Positions 1 to 12,519 of a DNA stretch of 64,000 bases are shown here, in pieces; the stretch's first letter is position 1, and each line of letters starts with the position of its first letter. The notes beneath the pieces are model-generated. The model worked only from the letters and a program-made list of their open reading frames with translations, was not told where the DNA came from and ran no database searches. The stretch is from Aquilaria yunnanensis (taxonomy: Eukaryota; Streptophyta; Magnoliopsida; Malvales; Thymelaeaceae), in NCBI GenBank assembly GCA_039654915.1, contig CM077594.1, positions 105,166,893 through 105,230,892 on the forward strand, in the 5' to 3' direction. The position numbers and the translations under genes were made by a program.

Positions 1-1614
1 ACAAATCTAAGTAACTATAGTTCACATTATATAGCAGAGAGAAATGATACTAAATGAAAGAAATTTATGGTTCCAGTCATACTTCAACCTTGGTCAGTCA
101 TGTAAGATTCTGTTGCGAATGCTATACTTATATCTTAAGAAGGCAAAATAATGAGTAAACCACAAATATTTTCAATTTGACCCAATTCACCCACTATGTT
201 TCTTTTGGCCAAATAAGCAACCACTGTTTATTGGTTGGCTCAAATCAACCACTTTCGTTACTTTAACAATTGAGTCTAACCAAATATCAGTGTAAAATAT
301 CATAGTCCCTACATTTTTTTCTTATACTTATAGCACCTCTAAAGTTTGTGAGTATGACATTTCAACCATTATCTTCACTTTATTCTCCTCTCAACTTCAC
401 AGTCATTGAATATGTAACTCTCCTTCATCAAGAGCCTCTAGTAGGATGGATTCACCGTCCCTATCGGGTTCTGCAGCCTCCATGACCAAATCATATTCCC
501 GAGTTTCAATTTGTATGTTGTTGTCCTTGTTGCTCGCCCATCCGCGGTTGCTTTTGCTTTTACTTTTTTTGTTTTCTTTCCCTTCTTTGTCGCTTTTGAT
601 TCGCTACCATTGCTTTTGATCCACCAACACCTACGTTAAAGCCCACTAATTCACACACTTGTACCACTCCAATTGCGTGGGATTGGAAGGAAGGTTTGAG
701 ACTGTGTTGGTGGATTTGGATTGATTTAGTAACATTAATGGCTTATCTAGATGAAAAAAAAAAAAACATTAGTGGCTCACTTGGGCCAAGTCAAAAATAT
801 TAATAATTTATTCATTATTTTTGTTTTTATTTCTTGAGGGATAGATGTAGCCTATTTAGATTGTTTTAAACAAATTGAATTTATTTTGTTCACTTTAAAA
901 AAATAATGGAGGAGTTTTGTATTATTTCGAGTCGAGTGATTAAATTCGACGATTTAAATAACGTTAGTAATTTATTTTGTTATTTAAATAACATTAATAG
1001 TTTATTCGTCAAAGAAAATCATTCATCTCCAATTTGAACCGATCTTAATTCGTTACTTTTCCTGTTGATAACCACATTAGCAGTAGAAGTTGTTTCCCTT
1101 CAAAAGTAATTGAGCAAATTCAACGCAGCTAGCATGATTATTGTGGAAAATGTTATATCCGTAAACGTACTCATCGGGAAAAGAGAAAATTAGCAGAAAA
1201 TTAAGACAGTAATACAAAATTAATGTTGTTGCCGGTGGTGTCGGGAAATGCGTGTGGGAGGATGGATGATCGTATCCGGATAGATAGATAGATAAATAGA
1301 TAGGGGTGGGGCAAGAAGAAAGTGAAATAGTGATACAGAAAATGTAAACGTGGAGTTTCCTCAACAACAACATGGAATGGAAGGGGTGGAAGCTCCAACT
1401 CTCACTTTCACCATAACTTTGTCGCCAATCATAAATAGTGCTCTCCTATAATTTTTTTTTGTGTATGTCACTAGCACTCTCCTGTAGTAACACAACGTAT
1501 AGCTGTAGCTGCTGCCCACGTCTCAGCATCATCGATGATTGCAACAACGCACCAGAAGCTGCCTTTTTTGTTTTAATTTCATATACAATGCTATTTCATG
1601 ATCATTCGACTCAT
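1..1614. other. AT-rich intergenic DNA, no gene recognised
   Basis: Only short open frames with low-complexity, hydrophobic or Ser/Pro-rich translations occur here, and none resembles a protein family I know. A short GATA microsatellite lies near 1,281-1,303. Confidence 0.6.
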
Positions 1615-2095
1615 TAATTGTTAGGAAAAATTACAAAACTTCCTTGTAGTTTGGTATAACATACACTTTGCCCCATCCATTTTTAAAATCATACACTTTA
1701 CCCATATTTTTTTATAGTATTCAACAACAACATCTGAAACTCTAATTTAAACTATTTGATAATTATATTTCAGTAATTTTAAAAAAAATTATATTTTTTT
1801 CACAGCCAACCGATTTTTTTTTTAAAAAAATACTAATATGTATTTTCAGAGAGAAAAATATATTTACAAAAAGAAAAAAACTGATAATTTAAAACATCTA
1901 TTAAATATAAAAAAAATTAAAGAGATTGAAATTACTAAAAGATGACTATCGTATCGTTTAAATACAATTTCAGAACTTACTATCAGACAGTGTAAAAAAC
2001 ATAGGAGGCAAAGTGTAAGTTTCTAAAAATAGAGGGAGTAAACTATAAGTTAGGATATATCTTAGGGGGTAATTGTAAGTTTCCCTTAAGTGTTA
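1615..2095. mobile_element. Mutator-type MITE, family A copy 1
   Basis: The element spans about 1,624-2,086. It starts GGAAAAATTACAAAACTTCC and ends with the inverse of the same motif (GTAAGTTTCCC). It is flanked by near-identical 9-bp repeats, TAATTGTTA on the left and TAAGTGTTA on the right, the target duplication length typical of Mutator-like elements. The interior has no coding capacity. Three related copies lie at about 44.93-45.41, 46.54-47.00 and 52.16-52.59 kb. Confidence 0.75.
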
Positions 2096-2749
2096 CTTCA
2101 ACTACTCATTAAAATTATAAATCTTTAATTACTACTAATATTCTATTATGTACACTACAAGACAAATGGGCTTTTGTTATGGAAAATATTGTAGGCGAAT
2201 CGTAGCAAAATCACATTTGTTATGAAATATACCATCGTAACTAATTGTTGCGAAAATCCCTGTCACCAAAAGTATTTGTCACAATATCGAGGCTAAATTG
2301 TGACCAATGAAGAGTATTTGTGATGATTCTGCGATGAAAAAGCTTAGCACGATTCTGTGATGATTTTTATAGGGATGATTTTGCGATGATTACGCATTAC
2401 ATATCTGTGATGATCATGCAACAAAAAAGATCATAGGAACATTAAAATGTTAATTAATTAATCAAATTAGTATATTATATTTATTATATATTAGAATATA
2501 GTATAATATATTATTATATTATATAAATACTAATAATTTACATAAATATGTCGATTAAATACATAAATATGGAAAAAAACCCTAAACTATAATTTACATC
2601 AATAATATAAAAATCATAAGAAAAAATCACAACAAATCATAAACAAAACCCAACTTATTAAACTTGGACCTTTTGATAAGAGAGAGGAAATGTAGCCAAA
2701 GGATATACAGGGTGAAGGAAGGTCGTAGTGGAGGAGACGGAGGCAGGAG

Positions 2750-3005
2750 GACAAACGTGTTGGAGGAGGCATGCTGTGAAGGGCCGTGGTGGAGGAAACT
2801 GAGCCAAAAAAGGACGGGCACAATGGAGGAGGATGGATGTGGCGAAGAACAGACGTGACAGAGGACGAACGTGGCGAAGGACAGATGTGACGGATGATGG
2901 ACACGACGAAATACGAGTGTGACAGAGGACGAACACGGCAAAGGACAAACACGATGAAGGACAAAGGTGGCGAAGGACGAACGCAACGGAGGAGTGATGA
3001 AGGAG
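2750..3005. repeat. Imperfect short tandem repeats in the CACTA core
   Basis: A purine-rich block is built from variations of GGACGAACGTGGCGAA, GGACAGATGTGACG and GGACAAACACGATG, with a period of roughly 13-21 bases. It keeps long open frames on the minus strand only because of its composition; their Ser/Pro/Leu/His-rich translations look like no known protein. Confidence 0.6.
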
Positions 3006-3719
3006 AGACAACAACAGCACGGTAAATAAGGCAGAGAAGAGGGATTACGATAGCAGAGAGTGAAGAGAGACAGTGGTAAGAGTAATCGAAGAGACGGCGA
3101 TGGATTAGGGTTAGGGGCGGTAGAGGAAATGAGAGGAGATAAGATTGATTGGTGAGGAGCAAGGGTTATGGGAATAAGAAGAGGCAGCGTGGGCAATTAA
3201 TATCACTATTTGTGACAACATAAATCATAGCTAACAATTGCTACAATTTAGCCTCGATTCTCTAATCGCAAAAAGCCTTGCAATCCCCACGTGGCACAAT
3301 CTAAGTTGTTAACTTTGCTACAATTTTACTATGATTTTAGTCATCGCAATTGTCCCGCCTAAATTTTCTTAAAAAATTTCATATTTGCTTCATTTTTAGT
3401 TAATTTTTCTTACAATTTAGCTTTGATTATTTATTTTTTCCAACAATTTTTCAACAACTTTGAACTACTATTACACGGCAAAATCTCAAAAATCTTGTGT
3501 TAAATTGAAAATTAATTAAAAGTTTATGCAAAATGTTACAGTAATTATTATTGCTAGCTAAACCCTAAATTAATTTTCAAAATCATTAGGAATCTAACTT
3601 AACAAAAATAAATAACTTAACAACCATTGTTGCAATTTTCACAAATTTCTAAAAGATTCTTAAACTTACTAAACATGGATACCTTAAAAAAGATGCTACT
3701 TTCCAAATATATAAACCCT

Positions 3720-4360
3720 TAAAATTGGAAAGCTTAGTGTTTAGGGTTAGATCGATTAGTGTGGGGTTATTGTTTAGGATTAGTTTTATGTTAATGTTTA
3801 GGGTTAGGATTAGTCTTGCAACAGTTTAAAGTTTCTAAACTTGGAAGCCTCCGAAAAGTTTAGAGTTAGGGTTAGTATTAGAGTTAGTGTTTAGGGTTTG
3901 TGTTAGGGTGAGTGTTTAGAAGTTAGTGCTTAAGGTTATGATTTAGTGTTAGTGTTTTCAGGGTTAGAGTTAAGGTTTAGTGTTAGTAGATTAGTGTTTA
4001 GGGTTAAGGGTTTATGCTTTGAGGTTTCGAGTTTAGGGTTAAGGGTTTAGAGTTTTGGATTTAGGGTTTAGGTAACTGTTTAGTGTTTAGGGTTTAGGGT
4101 TTAGGGTTTTTGGATTTAGGGTTTGTGTTTAGGGTTTATGGCATAGGGTTTAGGGTTTTGGTTTGGGTAAGTGTTTAGGGTTTTTGGTTAAGGTTAGGGT
4201 TAGAATTTAGGGCTTAGTTTTAGTGTTAATGTTTAGGGTTTAGCGTTGTGGTTAGTATTTAAGATTTAAGATTTAGGGTTGGGCTTAGGGTTTGGGAAGT
4301 TAGGGATTTAGGGTTTTAGGGTTTGGGATGTTAGGGATTTAGGGGTTGAGGGTTAGATCA
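3720..4360 (+). repeat. Degenerate interstitial telomere-like (TTTAGGG)n array
   Basis: About 640 bp are dominated by TTTAGGG, TTAGGG, GTTAGGG and GTTTAGTG units. The cleanest stretch is near 4,085-4,110, where TTTAGGG repeats three to four times in register. All units have the same orientation (G-rich strand on plus). The array lies wholly inside the CACTA element, so it is neither a chromosome end nor an obvious end-fusion scar. Confidence 0.8.
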
Positions 4361-4687
4361 TGCGGAGACTGTAGTAAATATTCCTACGATTTTACTACGA
4401 ATTTTTGCTATGATTATTTTTGTAGCAATTTTGTCATAACTTTTCTCTCAAAAAATTCTCGACAAATCATTTGAGACAATTATTTTAAGCGTAAAAAGTT
4501 CATCGTAAAATCGCACAAACTGCGATAATTTGTATTGTAACAAATAATTTCATAGGGAAATCATCACAATTGTGGCCGTTGACTGGTATACACATGTACT
4601 TGCTACGATTTTCCATTGATAGCTAGTTGCCTCAATATTTTTCGTCGCAATTGATCACTGCAAAAGCTCGTTTCTCTTGTAGTTGTA

Positions 4688-6725
4688 ACAGCAGCAATCA
4701 AAGCTACTACGACTTGTACTTTCAAGCTTAGCTAGCTAGCTAGCTAGTTAACTTTCTTAATATATATATTAAATGTGGTGCCTTTGTATTATATATATGG
4801 GCATCCCACAAATTAATATGAAATTTGCTTGAGAATCTTCAAGACATTTCTCATTAATTTCATTTTTATCCAATGACTTAATTTTGTTGATTAAAGAGGC
4901 ATGTTGTGTTTAACCAAACCAATAGGATTGAAGCGTTGGAGAAACGAGTATATATAGATGATTCAGATTCTTACAGGTACTATACAAGGTGATTGAGGAA
5001 TATTTCTCTACCCCTGAAGAAAGGAATGTTAAAAAGCCATGTATATTCCAACATCAACTATTTTCTTTTTCTTAATTAGCCATTACACTTTTTTAAAGAA
5101 GTGTTATGTGTTTATGTATGCTTATATATAGTCATGCAGTAAAAATAGTAGGCCTGAAATAACAGAAGTTAATTAGGCCTAAGGGAGCAAAGTTAATGTT
5201 ACATGACTCGATATCAATTATCATGTCGTCAGTGTCAAAATTCTAAGAAGGCTTAAAAAGATCAATAAACCTGCATGAAAAAATTCTCTTTAATTTCCAA
5301 TTTCATTATTGATAATATTTCCATCCCAAATTTTTTGTTACGTTTTAAATTTTTATTTAAATATAATTTAAATTTACTTCTATTATTACTTACTTTTTAA
5401 AAGAAATTATTTAGAAACAAAATGAATTATAGTTTTTAAATATAATTTTTTAAAATTTTTATAATATAATAATAAAATAAATTTAAACAAAAAAATTAAG
5501 TTGGAGAAAATAATTTAAAACAGATGGAGTATATATGATACCCTACTTGGTGATAGACTAGGCTACTCATCAAGCACGTTGGTGTAGATCAGAATAGCTC
5601 AAACGCAAGTCCATCTACCATTGATGTAAAAGTATTTACTGGATTAAGTGATCAAGTAGAGAATGAAATGATTATTGTTTATCTATTTTATGCAGCTATG
5701 TATGAGATTCTTAATTTCCTAGATGGACAATTTCAAAGAATCTATTTATGTGTTTTTTTTTTTGGTACAATGATCACATATGTTATTCCGCTGACTCTGT
5801 GTGGCCTCCTGTTTCGAGGAACCACCGCTACCCAAACCCCCCCGCCCCCCCTTACCTCCCTGTAGCACCGAGAAGGAAGGCCTTAATTCACAATTGTTTT
5901 TGTCACTCCCACCAATATTTAATTTTGTCCTACTACTGATAGCTTTCCTATCATTACTCTTAGATGATACTTTGTTCCAAATTGTTATTTAACATCAAAT
6001 ACTTTCATCAATTAAATCAAAATTCCTAGATTATATGGCTGAGATTTGGAGAAAAAGGTCAAAATAAAAGAAAGTGGAAGAAGATTCCTTTTGGCCCCAA
6101 GGACTATCACCACTTATCTTATTGGTCATCTAAAATAGGAACATTATTTAGACAAGCTAGTAAATCTTGCACCAATTCTTACTCCCATTTCCTTAACTCC
6201 CTCATTCACTTATAGTTTTTTTTTATACAATTAATAAAGAAATGGGAGAGGCGTGGGAGGAAAATGAAGAGAATGGGAAAAATCAGTTATTTCCCCCAAT
6301 TTGGAGGGGTAAAAAAATGTATAAAAAATAAAATTGAAAGAAAATAACCCTTCCTTTCCCTCTATTCCCTCTTATCTAAATATAAGAATCATACTAATTT
6401 CCCTCTTTCTCCCTTCCACTTTCCTTGAATCTAAACAAACCCAACTTCTAGGCCCAATCCTCATGGATTTTAGTCATTCCATCGTGCCGTATCCATGACA
6501 TGCCATGCCCGTGCCCACTCTTTTCTCTGCTCACAGTCATATATGCCCATGACGACCCCTGTTCTATTCCAACATTTATAATTCAAACCCCACAATTACC
6601 TTTCATAATGCTTGTCTTGTTTCTTTGTTTCGATGGGCTGGGCATCCATTTTTTGGTTAAAGATGGGATGGGCTTCGCTTCGTATTTCTTTTTTCTCCTC
6701 TAGTTAACGAAGAACAATGTTTATC

Positions 6726-6757
<32 letters not shown>

Positions 6758-7655
6758 TGTAAAAATGCTTCATTTGAATTAAAAGTGAATCAAATGATAT
6801 TTTACAAACCAATGACAACGTAAGACTCTAAAAACAACAGAAACATAAAACTGACTACAAATAAGTTGCTTATTCTTGTGATACAAATGAAACAAAGAGA
6901 ATCAGACAAAGTCGAACCTTATATATAAGTCAGAATAAATTTAAAGCACATAACTTAAAAATAACAGAAATAAAGCCCAAAATAAGTCAACAATAACCAA
7001 ACAATAACCAAACAACGCTAAAATCAATAATGTATCAAAGGCTTGAACAAGACTATTTATGAAAATATAAGGATTACCTATAAAACCTAAAAAAATAAAT
7101 ATTGACTTTACTATATGTAATCGCCTCCATATTTGTTACCGATTATCTTGACAACTCAGTAGAGCCAAAATTCCGATAAACCCAAGAGAAAATGAAGATT
7201 TATCGTTGTTTGCCTTGAATTCTTTAATTGAAAATCTACTATATGAGAGTCTTGAATCACTCTTAAATACCAAGATTTAAAGAAGATTACTTCCACTATA
7301 AAACCCAATAGATAACATCAAATAAAGTCAATTAAGTAATAAAAGAACTAAAAGAAAATCAGTTAGATTCGAATCAAAATTCAAATCTGGTCGGAAGCTG
7401 CAAAGAAGAGTGAGGGAGATGGTAGAAGGAATGGGTAAAGGAGTGGTGCTCTAAGTTTTCGTACCTCTAAGGATGTTGTCCTATTTAGCTTTTTCTTGTT
7501 TTAGCATTATGATTTCTTTTTAGTACTTCATCCTATCTTTAATTTAGCCATCTAACTTGCTCGAGTTTCTAACTGATGATAGAGGTTATAGGAAACATCA
7601 CATCACATTTTTTCAAAATTCTTTGGGAATCTTAAGTTCAGCCCTAGTTTTTATA
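4688..7655. other. AT-rich intergenic DNA with microsatellites
   Basis: No gene was recognised. A GCTAGCTAGCTAGCTAG run is at about 4,731-4,748 and a (TTA)n run of about 30 bases at 6,727-6,757. The stretch 5,300-5,535 has a degraded Stowaway-like look (TCCATCCCAAATT on the left, AACAGATGGAGTA on the right). Confidence 0.5.
6727..6757. repeat. (TTA)n microsatellite
   Basis: About ten uninterrupted ATT units. Confidence 0.9.
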
Positions 7656-7659
7656 GCCA

Positions 7660-7930
7660 ATTTGTTTTAATTTAAGTTAACTGAGTTCAAAGTAACTTAT
7701 TTTTAGCTTTACATTTTTTTTTACCTAAAACTAATTTCATTTGAAAGTCAAAATTATATAGATGTATTAATCGATTTAAAATAAAATTTCTATCATATTA
7801 CTAAATTTTTATGAATTTTTTTCTTTTTAATACATGAAATGAGAAAATTCATAAAATTTAATTAATATCATAAAAATTTTATAATTAATGAATTATCATA
7901 CCTAAATTTTACAATTAGAATTATCAGCCG
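7660..7930. mobile_element. Foldback MITE, family B, truncated copy
   Basis: The left arm (TTGTTTTAATTTAAGTTAAC, then an A/T-rich stretch with CCTAAAACTAATTTCATTTG) and the middle of a foldback family are present. Better copies are at 10,751-11,081, 38,609-38,933 and 51,962-52,743. The right arm is missing or eroded. No coding capacity. Confidence 0.55.
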
Positions 7931-8189
7931 TACCACATCTCTCCGAAAAGCTTAATTAGCACAAAAGCTGTTTCCTTTACCTAAAATGATCGCATAAGAG
8001 ACCCTCACAATAACTAACTTGGTACCAAACCAAATTATTCTTAATTTAACCTAAAAGGGACCATTTTCAATTTCTACAAATCTAGAACCTAAACCAACAA
8101 CCTAACTTAAATGAGAATAGATTACCAAAAAAAACACTTAAACGAGAATAACCAACCTAATTAACTAAACACGACGTAATAATATATAG

Positions 8190-8552
8190 CAGTGGTGAAC
8201 CTAAGTTTTTAGGCTTGGGGAGCTATGGTAGGTGGAGGCCAGACGAGACAAGAGATGATCACCGAAGCAAACTAGAGGAGAAAGAGACAGAGAGACGTTG
8301 AGAGAAAATGATTTGGGATGGATATGTAATGTTTTAGAGGTTAGGGGTAAATTTGTAATAAAAAGTAAAGGTTTAGCACTGTTTCTGCTATTTACCCTTT
8401 TTATATTCTTAGCCAGTTGGGGGGGGGGGGGGGGACATATGCACCTGGTCCTTAGTTTCTCACAAAATGGCAACTTAATGCCTTATATTTACAAACTTTT
8501 GAAATTCTCAGGGGGCAGCAACACCCCCTACCTTAATGTGGTTCTACTACTG
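8190..8552. mobile_element. hAT-like MITE with poly-G tract
   Basis: The left end reads CAGTGGTGAACC and the right end on the minus strand reads CAGTAGTAGAACC, a terminus type common in plant hAT elements. Flanking 8-mers ATATATAG and ATATTTAA agree at six of eight positions, consistent with an old 8-bp target duplication. The interior has a G17 run near 8,418-8,434. About 165 bp of the right half resembles 51,370-51,545. Confidence 0.5.
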
Positions 8553-8910
8553 ATATTTAAGCATCTAAAAACTAGATTTGGCCTACAAGTCATAATCAAA
8601 ATGAAAGTTTTTTATTGGAACTTAAATAAAAACTAATACTTTGCCTACAACATATTTAGTAAAAAGAAATTTTTCTAAATTTATGTGTTTCATCATGGTT
8701 TTTAAAATTGAATTATTCTTGATTATTTTGATATATAATGCTTATTTATTTAACTTGTATATCACTTGAAAACTTATGCATAAACAAGTCTAAAGTTAGG
8801 CATTTTTTTATTGATTTTTCTTCTTCTTGATTGGATAAAAAAAATCATAAAACATTAATTATTTTATAAAAAAAGTTTTGTTCAAGTGATTATTTATGGT
8901 GGAAGAAATT
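8553..8910. other. AT-rich spacer
   Basis: I see no gene or clear repeat here. Confidence 0.5.
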
Positions 8911-9879
8911 TGTAGGAAAAATCCCAATTTTGACTCTAAAAACTTGTTCCTTCCCTCCAGAAACCCTGAAACTTCTCATTTATCAATTGGACTACCATCT
9001 CCACTTCTCTAAACCGCCCTTCACAATTGCTCTCCTTCCTCCCTAAACTCCCTGAGATCTGTTATTCCTCCTCCTTTGTCTACACCAGATCTAATACCTT
9101 AATCGAATTTGGTCCGTTTTCAATTGGGTTTTTTCTTCAACAATCTTTACCATTTCGATCCAAGATCTGGATCAAATCTCCACACCAATGGTCACCGCCA
9201 ACTGGTTACGGTAATTGCTAGCTCTATCCTCTTCTTCATTGCTTCCTCTACATCTTCTTCTTCCCAACTCTAATAATCCTCACAACCGGCTCCTACACAT
9301 GGTTGTCCCTTCTTCCTAATCTCTTTATCATGCCTTCCCTCGGCCACAAAGTTAGAGGTACTATATTTAGCCACCATGGCAACCATTGCAGAGTTAGGGG
9401 CATGGTGAAGGAAAAAGAAATGAGGATGAGGTTGTGGAGGGCAAAGATGGGACAAAGGAGGGGCACAGGAAAGGGCTGCTGTGACGGCGAAAGTGGGAGT
9501 AGAGGAATGTGAAGGAGCTGTAGGAGTGGATGATAAGGCAGAGGAAGCGGGGGGAGGAGGCGGGAGTATGGATGGGGGGTTGTTGGACAAGCTAGTAGAG
9601 GAGGGCAGACCATTGCTTCATTGTGAGATAGTCGAATGAAGAAATAACAAGAAAAAAGCTGTCGAGGGTGACGAAAAAGGTGTAATTGCTGCCAGGGGAA
9701 AGGGGAGGCTTGGTCAACGGTCGTGGCAGTGGTGGAAGTTAGCGACGAAGCGGGAGGAGGCTTTCTTGAAGATAATAGAGATGAATTGTGGCCAAATTGA
9801 CAAATGAAAAAAATTTAGGGTTTCCGGGATTGAGGGCGAGAGCAAGTTTTCAGGGGTTAAAATTGATATTTTTCTTACA
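8911..9879. mobile_element. Long-TIR element with GC-richer core (MULE-like)
   Basis: About 100-110 bp at the left (from 8,911, containing GGAAAAATCCCAATTTTGAC) match the right end on the minus strand (AAGAAAAATATCAATTTTAACC) through to GAAACCCT and CATTTRTCAATTKG. The core (9.0-9.75 kb) is clearly GC-richer than its surroundings and has several overlapping open frames on both strands, none recognisable, including a Pro/Ser-rich one on minus at 9,270-9,590. Long TIRs around a GC-rich core are typical of Pack-MULEs, but I found no 9-bp target duplication. Confidence 0.5.
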
Positions 9880-10276
9880 ATCTTGAATTGAGTTGGCATC
9901 TTTTTGTTTACCATAAATGTTTTCTGTTTAAAATAGGGTAAAAATCAAATGTTTTAATGATGTTAGAAACGAGAATGAAACATTTTAATGACGTTAAAGA
10001 TAAGAGTGGAACAAAATAGATGTTAGGGATGAAAGTGGGACAACACTTAAAGGTTTATGTATATTCTATATATATTTGGGAAAGTATGATAAAAAAAATT
10101 AGAATACATAAAAAGTATAAAAATATTTTATTTAATGTATTCCATCATAAAATAATATTTTAATAATTTTTTTTAACAAAAATGATAATAATATACAATA
10201 TGATATACTATACGACATATCTACTGGCAGCACACGAGAGACAACTCTAAGTTTAATTCAAAGTGGCCAAATTGAT

Positions 10277-10710
10277 GGGTAGGGGTGTAAGTTCTAACCC
10301 TAAACCTGAACCCGAACCCTAATCCAATCCTAATTTTTTGAGTTCAGGTTCAGATTGTAAAAGAGAAAAACGTAAAATTGGGTTGGCCATATCTGACCTT
10401 ATTCTAAAATTGAAAATGGCAGTTTGGCCCGGTTTAACCCAAAAAAACTTAACCTAGCCCTATATGATATAATAAGCCCAACCCCTTTTGCTAGGGCGAA
10501 GCCAAAAAATTATGCTAAGAAATTATCTTAGTGGAGGCAATTAAAACTATTTTTATGCATTTTATAATGAGTGGGGTCATTATCAAAAATTCTATGGGGT
10601 CATAATGAATATTTTTTAAAAAATTATATACAATTTACATAATTTTTCCAAAATTCAAATGCCACCACTCACTTATATGTAGGGTCGCCCCTGCCCCCTT
10701 GTCACTCCTA
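10277..10710. mobile_element. Possible nested hAT-like MITEs
   Basis: An outer pair TAGGGGTGTAAG (10,277) and the inverse of TAGGAGTGACAAG (about 10,708) may bound one element. Inside, AGGGCGAAGCC (about 10,493) pairs with the inverse of GGGGCGACCC (about 10,690), with similar flanks CCCCTTTTG and CCCCCTTG. Both boundaries are degenerate and no protein is encoded. Confidence 0.3.
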
Positions 10711-10750
10711 TACAATATTATCTATGAGTCCAACCCAACAACCTACACCC

Positions 10751-11081
10751 AATTTGTTTTAACTTAAGTCAATTGACTCCAAAATGGCTTATTTTTATTC
10801 GTACATTTTTTTTCCTTGAAACTAATTTTAATTAAAAGCTAATATTATGTAGTTGCAATAATCCATAGAACATACAATTTTTGCAATGTTACTAAATTTT
10901 TATGAAAAATTCTAGTTTAAGGCATTAAAAAGGAAAAATTCAAAAAAATTTAACAACACCATGAAATTTTATTTTCAAATGGATTGTTGCATCTACATAA
11001 TATTAGCTTTCAAATAAATTAGTTTCAAGTGAAAAAATGTTAAAGTAAAAATAAGTCAGTTGAATTAAGTTAAAACGAATT
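10751..11081. mobile_element. Foldback MITE, family B, complete copy
   Basis: The inverted ends AATTTGTTTTAACTTAAGTC and AATTCGTTTTAACTTAATTC extend into arms of roughly 100 bp or more with CTTGAAACTAATTT-type motifs, so the single strand could form a long hairpin. About 330 bp, non-coding. This is the best-preserved uninterrupted copy of the family in the window. Confidence 0.7.
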
Positions 11082-12519
11082 CTTAATTCCTAACCCTAGT
11101 GGTTTGCCTTCGTTCCTATTCAACTATTCCAAATTCTTCAATCACAATTCACAATTGAGTAATGAGCAATCAGGTTGGTGAGAGCCTAAGACTGCATGTA
11201 CTTTGCCATTGACCTCGTCCAATCATCCCTCCTTTGTTATTGTCGATTTGCTGGCCTTCGGCCTCCCTTGTTCTATCGCCACTCCCTCATCTATGAGCCC
11301 TTTGCCACTGCTAGTTGACTCCAAGTCACCAAGACGTCGAGCACGCCATGCTGAGCAACCCTCTTTTCGTACTCCCAATCAATCACCAACTTACCTCACC
11401 GCTACACCCTCATCCTAGTCATCACCATTGCACTAACTAAAGAGACATAAGTCATTCAACATTCGCCAAAACTCACGGCAGCAGAGACATTTGACACTTG
11501 CCATTTGACAACATGGAATCATCTTCAAGTGTAGATTTTGAAATTCCACTTGCTTTCAAGGACACTTGCTATTGATAGTATATAATTTTAATGTTGATTT
11601 TTTCATTACTACATATGTGTGATTTTGCTATTGAGGAACACTTGTATAATTTTTTCATTGCCAGTGATAGTGCATAATGCAATTATGAAAGCTATTCCAT
11701 ATGAAGGCAATGGTAGCATGCAGCACATTCTTCAAAATATTAGGTAAACTTGACCGTAATTGGGTTAGGGTTGGTTTTGGGTCACGGTTAGAATAGGGTT
11801 AGGTTCGGGTTATGTTTATTCAGATTAAGGATAGGCTATAAAAATCATGTTTCTACATGAACTCAAGCCTACAACTCGAACTAATTTAATTAGGTAAAAA
11901 TAGCCAATATAGAAATAGAACTAGATTATGACCTGCACTTTACTGCAAAAACCAACGAAAGTACAATTTTTATGTTGATTATGTTTATAAAGGAAAAAAA
12001 CTAAAAAAAATTATGAATTCAAAAATAAGTTATGATCAATTCAAAAAACTTAAAAAATTGAATTGTCTAAAAAGTGTTGTTGATAAATTTGGTAAATAAA
12101 AAAACATAAGGCATAAGACCAATATAATGAATTTGAGATTTCAGAATAAGTTAAGCTTTAAGTGTTACTTATGAAAGCTCGAATCCTAAGACACAAAAAA
12201 TAAAAAAATTTAGAATAAAGTGGTAAAATGCCTATTTCAAAGTTTGAGGATCAAAAGACATTACTGTAGTTAATATCAAGAACACTTATGTAATTTACTA
12301 TTCTTTTTTGAAAAACTAAAAAATCAGCCCGGGAAAAAATGGTAAAAAATCCTACTTTTAAAATTTGGGCACAATAAGACATCACCAAAGACAAATAGAG
12401 AACTAATTATATAATTTACCATTTGTTTTCCCAAATGAAAACTGTAAAAAAAAAAATACTATTACAGGATGACATTGTTCATAATGTAATGTAGTAATGA
12501 AAAGGAATATTAGTTTTCT
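11082..12519. other. Intergenic DNA, no gene recognised
   Basis: A slightly GC-richer piece at 11,190-11,420 gives a Ser/Pro-rich open frame of 71 codons that I do not recognise. The rest is AT-rich. GGGTTAGGGTTGGTTTTGGG-like sequence near 11,760-11,810 resembles the sequence after 10,277 and may belong to the same kind of element. Confidence 0.45.

Larger units (their letters stand above)
2150..4687. mobile_element. Non-autonomous CACTA (En/Spm-type) transposon
   Basis: The left end starts CACTACAAGA at 2,153. The right end, read on the minus strand, starts AACTACAAGA at 4,684, and the two termini continue to match (AAACGAGCTTTTG against AAATGGGCTTTTG). A 3-bp GTA duplication flanks the element (2,150-2,152 and 4,685-4,687), the length expected for CACTA elements. 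Both subterminal regions carry many copies of short motifs around CTACGATTTT and TTGCTACAAT in both orientations, the usual transposase-binding arrangement. No transposase was found, so the element would depend on a partner. The core holds an imperfect purine-rich repeat block (2.8-3.0 kb) and a telomere-like array (3.7-4.36 kb). Confidence 0.8.

Noticed and set aside
2614..3196. Overlapping minus-strand frames of up to 189 codons
   Set aside because: They arise from purine-rich tandem repeats within a CACTA element, have low-complexity Ser/Pro/Leu/His translations and match no family.
3720..4360. True telomere or chromosome-end fusion site
   Set aside because: Units are degenerate, the array is short, all in one orientation, and lies inside an element with both CACTA ends and a 3-bp duplication.
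5800..5870. C-rich motif as a regulatory site
   Set aside because: It is a simple C-run with no further structure or nearby gene.
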